A DNA stretch of 64,000 nt from Planctomycetota bacterium (GTDB taxonomy: Bacteria > Planctomycetota > UBA1135 > GCA-002686595): NCBI GenBank assembly GCA_009691855.1, contig SIAI01000001.1:1-64000 (forward strand), written 5' to 3'. Below, in pieces: positions 18,592 to 26,770 of this stretch (within the stretch, counting starts at the first letter, position 1; each line of letters starts with the position of its first letter). Made by a program: the position numbers and the translations under genes. Under the pieces are notes generated by a model. It was not told the DNA's origin and searched no databases. It saw only the letters and a program-made list of their open reading frames with translations.

Positions 18592-19658
18592 AGCGCGCGG
18601 CGGCGCCGTGGAACGCCCGTCCGCGCTCGGTGCGCGCGGCCGTGAGCGCGGCGCGGGCCGGGCGGGGCGCGCTGCGCGCGCTCGAGGCGCTGCTGCTGTT
18701 CGCGGCGGGGATGCTGGTGACCGCCAGCGCGGCCTTGCTCTCGCAGGCCACGGGGCGCGAGGCGGCGGGCGTGGCCTGGATCGGCGGCGGGCTGTGCGCC
18801 GCGGCCTGGTGGCTCGAGCACGCCCTCGGGCTCGGCGCCACGGCGCGCGCCCTGGATCGCCGGCTGGGCGCGCAGGGAGCGCTGGCCACGGCCTTCGAGC
18901 TCGAACAACGCCGAACCGAACTGCGACCGCTGGAGGAGCTGCTGCGCCAGCGCGTGCTCGCGCCGCTGCGCCTCGGGCCGCTGCTCGGCGCCCTGCGGCC
19001 GTCGTTCTGGGTGCCGCTCGGTGCGCCGGTCGCGGCGGGCGTGCTGTTCGCGCTCGTCCTGAACGCGCGCGGCGCACCGCCCGCGCCCGACGACGCGCGG
19101 GTGGTGCTGAGCAGCGCTCTCTCGCGCGCGCTCGACGCCGCCCAGCGCGAGCTCGAGCGCAGCGCGCCCCGCGCCGAAGGCCCGGCGGCGCGCGCGGCCC
19201 TGGCCGAGCTGCGCGCCGTCCTGGCGCGCGCGGGTGCGCCCGCGCCCGCCCCCGACGCGCGCGCGGAGCTGGCGCGGGCCGGCGCGGAGCTCGACCGGCG
19301 CCTGGCCGAGCTCGGTGTCGCGCTCGAACCGCGCGACGAACTCGCCGCGCCACTCGCCGCGGCACGCCTGTGGCTGGACGCTCTGCGCGCGAGCCTCGCG
19401 GCCGGTCCGAACGGGCCCGGTCCGCGCGATGAACACCTGACTCGCGGGCCGGCGCAGGGCACAATCTCGGGCTCGAATCCGGCTCCGAACCCGCCCGCCG
19501 ACCCCATGCCGAACGCTGCCGCCCCCGTGTCCGCCGACTCCTCCGCCGCGGAGGCCCTCGCGACGCAGCAGGGCACCTGGTGGCCGGCCGAGGACGACGC
19601 CGTCGTCGCGCAGTGGCTGGCGCGCTCGCGTGCAGCCCGCGAAGGCGAGGCTCGATGA
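18588..19658 (+). CDS. membrane protein of unknown function
   Basis: 356 residues. Three probable transmembrane helices (about 31-53, 61-83 and 140-160) are followed by an alanine/arginine/glutamate-rich, probably helical cytoplasmic or periplasmic domain and an acidic C terminus. The ATG overlaps the YdjY stop (ATGA), and its own stop overlaps the next start the same way. I recognise no family. The low-complexity composition makes homology hard to judge. Confidence 0.55.
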   Translation: MKRAAAPWNARPRSVRAAVSAARAGRGALRALEALLLFAAGMLVTASAALLSQATGREAAGVAWIGGGLCAAAWWLEHALGLGATARALDRRLGAQGALATAFELEQRRTELRPLEELLRQRVLAPLRLGPLLGALRPSFWVPLGAPVAAGVLFALVLNARGAPPAPDDARVVLSSALSRALDAAQRELERSAPRAEGPAARAALAELRAVLARAGAPAPAPDARAELARAGAELDRRLAELGVALEPRDELAAPLAAARLWLDALRASLAAGPNGPGPRDEHLTRGPAQGTISGSNPAPNPPADPMPNAAAPVSADSSAAEALATQQGTWWPAEDDAVVAQWLARSRAAREGEAR

Positions 19659-20860
19659 GCGCGGATTCGACGCGCCTAGGAGTGTGGCTGATCGGCGCGC
19701 GCGGCTCGATCTCGACCTGCGTGGCCTACGGTCTGGCCGGCCTGCGCGCCGGGTTGCTCGAGCCCACCGGCATCGCCACCGAGCGCGAGCCTTTCCGGCG
19801 CCTCGGGTTGTGCGCCTTCGAGGACATGGTCCTGGGCGGGCACGAGATCGCGACCGGCGACCTCTCGCGCAGCGCGGGCGAGCTCGTGCGCCACGGGATC
19901 CTCTCGGGTGAACTCGTGGCCGCGGCCAGCACCGAGGCCGCCGCACTCGACGCGCGCATCCGTCCGGGCGTGCTGGACGTGGCCGACGTCGGGCGCGCCG
20001 AGCTGGATTCACGCGCGGCCTCGCTGGGCGGCGTCTCGCCGCGCGAGCGCACCGAGCGCCTGAGCGAGGACATCCGCGCCTTCCGCGAGGAGCACCGCCT
20101 GGCGCGCGTGGTGGTCGTGTACCTGGCCTCGGTCGAGCCTTGGCTCGAGGACCGGCCGCACTTCGCGGACCTGGCGCGCTTCGAGCGCGCGCTCGACCAG
20201 GAGGGCGTGTTCCCGGCCTCCTCGCTGTACGCCTACGCCGCCTTCCAGGCCGGGGCGGCGTTCGTGAACTTCACGCCCAACCGCGGCAGCTCGCTGAACG
20301 CCTTGCGCCAGCTCGCGCGCGAGAAGAAGCTGCCGCACTGCGGCAATGACGGCAAGACCGGCGAGACGCTGCTCAAGACCGTGCTGGCGCCGATGTTCGC
20401 GGCGCGCGCGCTCAAGGTGCTCGCCTGGCAGGGCTACAACATGCTGGGCAACAAGGACGGCGAGGCCCTGGCCGATCCGCTGCGCGCCGAATCGAAGCTG
20501 CGCAACAAGGACGCGCCGCTGCGCGCGATCCTAGACGACGACGGCCTGCACACGCACGTCTCGATCGACTTCGTGCCCTCGTTGCACGACTGGAAGACGG
20601 CCTGGGACTTCGTGCACTTCGAAGGCTTCCTGGGCGCGAAGATGAGCCTGCAGCTGACCTGGAGCGGCAGCGATTCGGCCCTGGCCGCGCCGCTGGTGCT
20701 CGATCTCGTGCGCTGGTGCGACCTGGCCCTGCGCACGGGCGAGAGCGGCGAACTCGCGCACACCGCGTGCTACTTCAAGGCCCCGCTGGCGGGTGGCACG
20801 CACGACTTCCACGCGCAGTTCGCACGCCTGCTGGCCTACGCCGAACGGAATCTGCGTTGA
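19655..20860 (+). CDS. ino1: inositol-3-phosphate synthase
   Basis: 401 residues. The sequence has the NAD-binding start GVWLIGARGSISTCVAYGL, and the conserved blocks VNFTPN, GNDGKTGETLLKTVLAP, the QGYNMLGNKDG motif, and DFVPSLHDWKTAWDFVHFEGF. The enzyme converts glucose 6-phosphate to 1-L-myo-inositol 1-phosphate, which could feed inositol lipids or compatible solutes. The start at 19655 overlaps the preceding stop (ATGA), which fixes it. The longer upstream frame is arginine-rich shadow. The stop overlaps the start of the next gene (TTGA). Confidence 0.93.
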   Translation: MSADSTRLGVWLIGARGSISTCVAYGLAGLRAGLLEPTGIATEREPFRRLGLCAFEDMVLGGHEIATGDLSRSAGELVRHGILSGELVAAASTEAAALDARIRPGVLDVADVGRAELDSRAASLGGVSPRERTERLSEDIRAFREEHRLARVVVVYLASVEPWLEDRPHFADLARFERALDQEGVFPASSLYAYAAFQAGAAFVNFTPNRGSSLNALRQLAREKKLPHCGNDGKTGETLLKTVLAPMFAARALKVLAWQGYNMLGNKDGEALADPLRAESKLRNKDAPLRAILDDDGLHTHVSIDFVPSLHDWKTAWDFVHFEGFLGAKMSLQLTWSGSDSALAAPLVLDLVRWCDLALRTGESGELAHTACYFKAPLAGGTHDFHAQFARLLAYAERNLR

Positions 20861-22791
20861 GCGCCGAGAGTGCCACGGCCGCGGCTCCGCTCGCGCTGGC
20901 CGAAGTGCTGCGCGCCGCGCTGGCCGAGTGTCGCGCGCGCGTCGAGCGCTTCCGTTCCGCGCGCGGCGGCGAGCCCCTGGCCGTGCTGCGCGAGTTCGAT
21001 CGCCTGTTGCAGCCGCTGAACGGCGTCGAGGGTCGCGTCGGGCTATTCGTGGCCGCGCACCCCGAGGCCGAGGTGCGCGAGCGTTGCGAGGGCTTCGAGC
21101 GCGCGCTGGCCGAGCTGCGCACCGAGCTCTCGCTGGAGCGCGGGTTGTTCGAGCGCCTGGTCGCGCTCGACGAGCGCGAGCTCCCCGAGGGCGAGCCGCG
21201 GCGTCTCTTGGGCCACGCGCTGCGCGACTTCCGCCGCAGCGGCGTCGACCGCGATGCGGCCACGCGCGCGCGCCTGCGCGGCCTGCAGGAAGAGCTGGTC
21301 GTGCTCGGCCAGGAATTCGACCGCAACATCATCGCCGGCGGGCGCGAGCTCGTGATCCACGAGGGGCCCGCGGCCCTGGACGGCCTGCCGGCCGACTTCG
21401 TGGCCGCGCACCCGCCGCGCGCCGACGGCACGCTGGTGCTGGGCACGGATCCGCACGTGCGCATGGCCTTCCTGACGTACGCCACGCGCGGCGACCTGCG
21501 TCGCGAGTACTACCAGGTGGCGACCAACCGCGCCGTGCCGCAGAACCTGGGCGTCTTGCCGCGGCTGCTGGCCAAGCGCCACGAGCTGGCCACGACGCTG
21601 GGCTACGCGCATTGGGCCGACTACGCCACCGAGGACAAGATGACGCGCTCGGCCGCTGCCGCGCGCGGCTTCCTGGAGCGCCTGCTCGACAAGGTGCGCG
21701 TGCGCGCGCGCGCGGAGCGCGACGAGCTGCTTTCCTTCAAGCGCCGCCGCGAGCCCGCGGCCACGGCGGTGTTCGAGTGGGAGCGCGCCTACTGGCTGGA
21801 GCAGGTCAAGGCCGAGCGCTTCCAGCTCGACAGCCTGGCACTGCGCTCCTACTTCCCCTTCGCGCGCGTCAAGCAGGGCGTGCTGGACACCGCGGCCGAG
21901 CTGTTCGGCCTCGAGTTCCGCCGCGCGCGCTCGGCCGAGGTCTGGCATCCGTCGGTCGAGTGCTGGGAGCTCCACGAGGGCGGCGAGCTGCGCGCGCGCT
22001 TCTACTTCGACCTCTTCCCGCGGCCCGGCAAGTACAAGCACGCGGCCATGTTCCCGGTGCAGGACGGCCTCTCCGGCGAGACCCTGCCCGAGGCCGTGCT
22101 GCTGTGCAATTTTCCCGAGCCCAGCGCGGGTGATCCGGCGCTCTTGCTGCACGACCAGGTCACGACCTTCTTCCACGAGTTCGGGCACCTCCTGCACCAC
22201 GTTCTGGCCGGGCGCGGGCGCTGGCTCGCCTTCGCGGGCATCGCCACCGAGCGCGACTTCGTCGAGGTGCCCAGCCAGCTGTTCGAGGAGTGGGCCTGGG
22301 ATCCGGCGGTGCTGGCGCGCTTCGCGCGGCACGTCGACAGCGACGAGCCGATCCCGGCCGAGCTGGTGCGCAAGCTGCGCGCGGCCGAGGACTACGGCAA
22401 GGGTCTCACGACCGAGACGCAGCTCTTCTACGGGCTGCTGGCGCTCGGCTTCTACGATCGCGATCCGCGCGCGCTGGACCTGAGCGCGGAGATGATCGCG
22501 CTGAAGGAGCGCACGTGCTGCCTGCCGCACACGGACGGGACGCACTTCCACGCCTCGTTCGGGCACCTCAACGGCTACTCGGCGCTCTACTACACGTACC
22601 TGTGGTCGCTGGTGATCGCCAAGGATCTCTTGACGACGTTCCAGGAACGGATGATGGGGCGCGAGGCGGCGCTGCGCTACCGGCGCTGCATCCTGGAGCC
22701 GGGCGGCGCGCTCGATGCGGCGGAGATGGTGTGCGAGTTCCTGGGGCGGGAGTACGAGTTCGCGGCTTTCGAGAGGTGGTTGGTGGAGTAG
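20857..22791 (+). CDS. M3 family oligoendopeptidase
   Basis: 644 residues. The start is TTG at 20857, overlapping the ino1 stop as TTGA; no ATG gives the full family N terminus. The zinc site HEFGH lies at residues 440-444, with the third ligand Glu in the following ERDFVEVPSQLFEEW block and the substrate-binding HFHASFGHLNGYSALYYTY region near the C terminus. Thimet-oligopeptidase-like enzymes of this size cleave short peptides in the cytoplasm. No signal peptide is visible. It is the last gene of its operon; repeat B2 begins 23 bp after the stop. Confidence 0.92.
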   Translation: MSAESATAAAPLALAEVLRAALAECRARVERFRSARGGEPLAVLREFDRLLQPLNGVEGRVGLFVAAHPEAEVRERCEGFERALAELRTELSLERGLFERLVALDERELPEGEPRRLLGHALRDFRRSGVDRDAATRARLRGLQEELVVLGQEFDRNIIAGGRELVIHEGPAALDGLPADFVAAHPPRADGTLVLGTDPHVRMAFLTYATRGDLRREYYQVATNRAVPQNLGVLPRLLAKRHELATTLGYAHWADYATEDKMTRSAAAARGFLERLLDKVRVRARAERDELLSFKRRREPAATAVFEWERAYWLEQVKAERFQLDSLALRSYFPFARVKQGVLDTAAELFGLEFRRARSAEVWHPSVECWELHEGGELRARFYFDLFPRPGKYKHAAMFPVQDGLSGETLPEAVLLCNFPEPSAGDPALLLHDQVTTFFHEFGHLLHHVLAGRGRWLAFAGIATERDFVEVPSQLFEEWAWDPAVLARFARHVDSDEPIPAELVRKLRAAEDYGKGLTTETQLFYGLLALGFYDRDPRALDLSAEMIALKERTCCLPHTDGTHFHASFGHLNGYSALYYTYLWSLVIAKDLLTTFQERMMGREAALRYRRCILEPGGALDAAEMVCEFLGREYEFAAFERWLVE

Positions 22792-22813
22792 GGCGGGGCG
22801 CTTCCCCACACGC

Positions 22814-22980
22814 CTAGTGTCCCTTCCCCGAAGTAGCGCCAACAATCCGGCGCACTGAATCGCCGCTGGCGGCGTTGCGCCTCCTCCGAGTATTGCAGCG
22901 CATACGCGTCGTCGGCGCGCCTGGCCAGCGACGATCCATCACGGCGCCTTGTTGGCGCTACTTCGGGGCAGGAACACTAG
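22814..22980 (-). repeat. palindromic repeat family B, copy B2 (167 bp)
   Basis: The reverse complement of copy B1 (799-965), same length and over 90% identical by eye, with CTAG borders at 22814-22817 and 22977-22980. The right CTAG supplies the TAG stop of the minus-strand hydrolase gene. Confidence 0.9.
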
Positions 22981-23666
22981 CGCGGAAACTCCTCGGCCTC
23001 CCAGCGCGCCACCCGATCGAGCAGCCCCTCGAAGACCTGCTCATCCGTCCGCCCGCTGCGCTTGAGCAGCGCGAAGCCGTGGTCCGCGCCCTCGATCACC
23101 TCCAGCGTCGCGCGCCCGCCGTAGCGCGCCAGCGCCGCGCGCAGGAGCTCGAGCTCGGCGAACTCGTCGCGTGTGCCCTGCAGGAACAGCGCCGGCTGCG
23201 CGAGCGCGGGGAAGTGCTCGCTGCGCAGCTTCGCCGGTTCTCGCGGCGGGTGCAGCGGATAACCGAACAAGACCAGCCCCGCGCAGGGCTCGCCCTTGGC
23301 CGCGACCAGCGTGGACACGCGCGCGCCGAGCGATTTTCCTGCCAGCAGGATGCGCTGCGCGCCGACGCGCTCGGCCAGCGCGGCGCGCGCGGCGCAGTGC
23401 GCCTGCTCCAGGACCGGCGTGCGGTCCGGCGCGCCGCCCTTGCCTTCGCGCAGGGCGCGCTCGCGATAGGGATAGTTGAAGCGCATCACCGCGAAGCCGC
23501 GCGCCGCGAGGCCGGCGCCGAGCGCCACCATCCAGGGCGAATCCAGGTGGTAGCCGGCGCCGTGCGCGAGCAGGAGCGCGCTGGCGCGCGTGTCGCGTTC
23601 GGGGCGCACGAGTTCGCCCGACAGCTCGCGCTCACCGGCGGCGAAGACGAATCGTTCGCTCGACAT
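22977..23666 (-). CDS. alpha/beta hydrolase of the Tex30/KANL3-like type
   Basis: 229 residues from ATG 23666. The oxyanion region is LLLAHGAGYHLDSPWM, the nucleophile elbow is GKSLGAR (Ser112), the acid lies in QGTRDEFAE, and the base is in GADHGF. This fits the small dienelactone-hydrolase-like Tex30/KANL3 group, whose substrates are unknown. The TAG stop is inside the CTAG end of repeat B2. The start lies 37 bp from the divergent methylase gene, with TACCTT (23673-23678, minus) 6 nt before the ATG. Confidence 0.8.
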   Translation of the reverse strand: MSSERFVFAAGERELSGELVRPERDTRASALLLAHGAGYHLDSPWMVALGAGLAARGFAVMRFNYPYRERALREGKGGAPDRTPVLEQAHCAARAALAERVGAQRILLAGKSLGARVSTLVAAKGEPCAGLVLFGYPLHPPREPAKLRSEHFPALAQPALFLQGTRDEFAELELLRAALARYGGRATLEVIEGADHGFALLKRSGRTDEQVFEGLLDRVARWEAEEFPR

Positions 23667-23703
23667 GCTTCGAAGGTAGCACCTGCGTAGACTCCTCGGC
23701 CCC

Positions 23704-24435
23704 GTGCACCGCCCGCCGCCGCCCAAGCTCCAGACCACCACGCTGTGGTACTACCCGTCGCAGCAGTACGGCGAGGAGGTGATGGGGGATCCGCGCTTCG
23801 AGGGACGCACGCCGGCGTACGTGATCTGGAACCTGCTGCAACGCTACACGCGCGAGGGCGACATGGTCGTCGACCCGTTCTGCGGCGGGGGCACGACGCT
23901 GGACGTGGCGACCTCCCTCGGGCGCAAATCGCGCGGCTTCGACCTCGCGCCCACGCGTGCAGACATCGAGGCCGCCGACGCGCGCAAGCTGCCGCTGGAG
24001 GCGGGCAGCGTGGACTTCTTCTTCCTCGACCCGCCGTACTCGACGCACCTCGACTACGCCAAGGACGAGGCCGCGCCGCGTGCGGGCGACATCGGCGCGC
24101 TGGACGCCTTCGAGGCCGAGTACTTCGAGGCCATGGCGCGCGTCTTCGCCGAGGTCGAGCGCTGCCTCGGCGACCGGCGCTACCTGGCCGTGTACGTCTC
24201 GGACAGCTTCAAGAAGCGCAAGGGCTTCGTGGGCATCGGGGCCGAGCTCTTCGTGCGGCTCGCGCAGCGCTTCCGGCCGGTGGACCACGTGGCCGTCGTG
24301 CGCGGCAACCGCAAGCTGGAGAAGCCGCGTTTCCACAAGGTGGCCGAGGAGGAGAACTTCTTCCTGCGCGGCTTCAACCACCTCTTGATCTTCAAGAAGG
24401 AGAGCGCGGCGGCGGCCAAGGGCTCGGCGCGCTGA
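23704..24435 (+). CDS. orphan DNA methyltransferase (N4/N6 type)
   Basis: 243 residues from GTG 23704, with TAGACT 10 nt upstream. The SAM-binding motif DPFCGGGTT (57-65) precedes the catalytic DPPY (109-112), so the motif order is not that of the common beta-class single-chain enzymes. A downstream SDSFKKRKGFV and RGNRKLEKPR segment may contact nucleic acid. No recognisable restriction enzyme is adjacent, which points to a solitary regulatory methylase or, less likely, an RNA-modifying relative. The target sequence cannot be told from sequence. Confidence 0.72.
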   Translation: MHRPPPPKLQTTTLWYYPSQQYGEEVMGDPRFEGRTPAYVIWNLLQRYTREGDMVVDPFCGGGTTLDVATSLGRKSRGFDLAPTRADIEAADARKLPLEAGSVDFFFLDPPYSTHLDYAKDEAAPRAGDIGALDAFEAEYFEAMARVFAEVERCLGDRRYLAVYVSDSFKKRKGFVGIGAELFVRLAQRFRPVDHVAVVRGNRKLEKPRFHKVAEEENFFLRGFNHLLIFKKESAAAAKGSAR

Positions 24436-24444
24436 GCGACTCCG

Positions 24445-25452
24445 CTACTGGCGCTCGACCGTGGCCGAGTAGTGGATCGTGCCCTCGTACAGCAGGGCTT
24501 CTTCGACCTCGGCGCTGAGTTCCTCGCCGTCGTGCTCGCCTGTGAGCGTCCAGGAGCGCGTCTGCTTGCGCTCGGCCTCGCACTCGAGCTCGGCCGAGAG
24601 CGCGTGGCCGTGCTCGAGGTCCCACAGGATCGTGCCGCTGAGCTTGCGCGAGATCGCGACCTCGATGGTGAGCTCGGGGTGCACCAGCTCGCCGTCCTGC
24701 TCGAGCTCCGCTAGTACGCTGTCCGAGCTGGTGGTGATCTCGAGTTCGACCTGGATCACGGCCACGCGCACGCCGTCCTCTTCGCGCAGCTCGCTCAGGC
24801 GCGCGCTGCCGCTGCCCGCCAGGTTCTCGATCGTCTCGCGCGCGAACTCGTCGTCGCCGGGCTCGTCTCCCTCGGCGTGGAAGTCGAGCAGGCCGCTGGG
24901 CCACATGAAGGCCAGGTAGAGGCGCGCGTCGAGCTCCCACTCGTCGCCGACCTCGACGGCCTTGGCCGGCAGCACGAGGCGCAGGTCCATGTCCTCGGCC
25001 AGATCCTCGGCCTGGCTCTCGTCCAGGTCCTGTCCGTCGGCGGCCTCGGCCTTGAAGGCCGCAGCCTCGGCGTCCCAGGCGAAGCGCACCTTGCGCCCCT
25101 GCAGCGAGCTGACGAGTGCGTTGGCGGACTCCTCCGCGCCGTTCGTGTCCTCCTGCGAGAGCTCGTCGAAGGTGCGCACCAGCTCGGCCGGGCGGCCGTC
25201 TTCGGTCGCGCCGAGGGTATCGCTCACGGCGATGTGCTCGAGGAAGCTCGAGGAGTCCTCGGGCAGCTCGCCGTCGCTCTCGATCTCCTCGCCGTTGACC
25301 GAGGCGCTCATGCCGGTCAGGTGGTACTCCGCCTTGGCCTCGAACACGCGCCTCAGCACCGTCCCCTCCGCGGGCGCGTAGGCGAGCGCGACCTCGTCGC
25401 GCACGGAGGCGGAGAACAAGAACAGCGCCAGGGGCGGGAGCAGGAGCTTCAT
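24445..25452 (-). CDS. secreted acidic protein of unknown function
   Basis: 335 residues from ATG 25452. A signal peptide (MKLLLPPLALFLFSASV) is followed by a strongly acidic, beta-rich chain (clusters of Asp and Glu throughout) with no cysteines in the mature part that would suggest disulfides. I recognise no family. It lies 28 bp downstream of the DUF4340 gene on the same strand and may be the last gene of that operon, in which case it could be a periplasmic partner of the transporter. That link is inferred from position only. Confidence 0.55.
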   Translation of the reverse strand: MKLLLPPLALFLFSASVRDEVALAYAPAEGTVLRRVFEAKAEYHLTGMSASVNGEEIESDGELPEDSSSFLEHIAVSDTLGATEDGRPAELVRTFDELSQEDTNGAEESANALVSSLQGRKVRFAWDAEAAAFKAEAADGQDLDESQAEDLAEDMDLRLVLPAKAVEVGDEWELDARLYLAFMWPSGLLDFHAEGDEPGDDEFARETIENLAGSGSARLSELREEDGVRVAVIQVELEITTSSDSVLAELEQDGELVHPELTIEVAISRKLSGTILWDLEHGHALSAELECEAERKQTRSWTLTGEHDGEELSAEVEEALLYEGTIHYSATVERQ

Positions 25453-25480
25453 GGGGGGCTCGCCCCGCCCGCGGGCAGGG

Positions 25481-26755
25481 CTACTCGGGTTTCGGTTCGC
25501 CGCCGGCCGACGGCGCGGGCTTCTCATCGTCCGTAGCGGGCGTGGGCTCGACCACCGGCTGGTCTTCTTCCATGCCGAGGCCCATCTGCTGCATCGCGCC
25601 CTCGAGCCCGCCGTCCTCGCCTTTGGCGGCTGGATTCGGGTCGTCGAGCAGCTCCGCCATGTGCCGCGCGAGCACGTCGGTCTTGTAGGAGGCGACCTCG
25701 AAGGCCCACGGTGCCAGGCGCTGGTTCAGCTCCGCGGCTTCCTTGGCCACGTCCTTCTTGGAGGACTCGGCGGGTTTGTCGCCCTCGCCCGCGGGCGCCT
25801 CGCCCTCGGCGGGCTTTGCCTCGGCGGGCGGCTCCGGCGGGGGCGTGTAGCTGGCCACGACCTTGACCCAGGTCTTGTCCTCGAACTTCGCCGTCTCGAG
25901 CACGAGCTCGAGGCCGTCCACCGTCTTGAAGCGCGCCTTCGCCAGCGGCGACTGCGTGAAGTCGACCTCCGTCACGGCGCGCACGTCGTCGAGCTGCATG
26001 TTGGACAGCGCGGTGGCCACGCCCGTGGCCACGCCGTCGTACTTCTCGGTGCGGCCCGGGGGCACGTTCTGGACCTTGAACTGCGTGTGGTTCGTGGTCG
26101 AGCGGGCGATGGCGATGGTCTCGCCGTCGGCGTGCTCGATGCTGACGTTCTGCACGCGCTCGTTGTCGAGATCCAGGAACTTGGGCTCGATCCACTGGCG
26201 CGCTTCCGGCGCGAGGTCGAGCCCGCCGCTGCCGGTGGGACGGCACAGGTAGACCTGGTCTTCGCCCGTGCGGCGCGCGTAGATCTTGGGCTTGCTGCCC
26301 TGCCACTCGGACTTGCCGATGACCACCGAGGCGAGCTCCTTGCCGCCCGCGTCCTTGAAGGTCGCCAGGCCGGCGACGGCGTCCTCGGAGCCCTCGACCA
26401 CGGTCGAGGGCCACTCGACGCCGAGCTTGGCGTGGTTCGCCTTCTTGGAGGTCTTGGCCTCCTCGATCTCGAGCTCGGCGACCTTGACGGCCAGCTCCTT
26501 GATCTTCTCGAACTGGGCCGGATAGCCGCCGCGGTCGGTCAGCTTCCACTGCCCGCCTTCCTTGCGCAGGGTGGCGCTCTTGCCGGCCTTCTCGACGTGC
26601 ACCTCGGTGATCTCGTTGAGGTGCTCGCCGAGCGCGGGGAACAGCAGCTTCTCGGGCGCGCCCGAGGCGCCGCCGTCCTTGCGCAACGAGAGCGCCGCCA
26701 CGGCCAAGGCGGCCACGGTCACGGCGGAGAGGAGGAGGAGGTTCTTCTGCTTCAT
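25481..26755 (-). CDS. DUF4340 domain protein
   Basis: 424 residues. A membrane anchor (residues 4-24) is followed by two DUF4340-like halves with the pattern TLRKEGGQWKLTDRGGYPAQ and later VIGKSEWQGSKPKIYARRTG. The last 110 residues are proline-, alanine- and glutamate-rich and probably disordered. DUF4340 genes commonly follow gldF/gldG-type ABC transporter genes, as here, and the protein is thought to be an envelope component of that system. It starts 15 bp after the GldG-like stop. Confidence 0.82.
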   Translation of the reverse strand: MKQKNLLLLSAVTVAALAVAALSLRKDGGASGAPEKLLFPALGEHLNEITEVHVEKAGKSATLRKEGGQWKLTDRGGYPAQFEKIKELAVKVAELEIEEAKTSKKANHAKLGVEWPSTVVEGSEDAVAGLATFKDAGGKELASVVIGKSEWQGSKPKIYARRTGEDQVYLCRPTGSGGLDLAPEARQWIEPKFLDLDNERVQNVSIEHADGETIAIARSTTNHTQFKVQNVPPGRTEKYDGVATGVATALSNMQLDDVRAVTEVDFTQSPLAKARFKTVDGLELVLETAKFEDKTWVKVVASYTPPPEPPAEAKPAEGEAPAGEGDKPAESSKKDVAKEAAELNQRLAPWAFEVASYKTDVLARHMAELLDDPNPAAKGEDGGLEGAMQQMGLGMEEDQPVVEPTPATDDEKPAPSAGGEPKPE

Positions 26756-26770
26756 GGCCTTAGCGCTGGA

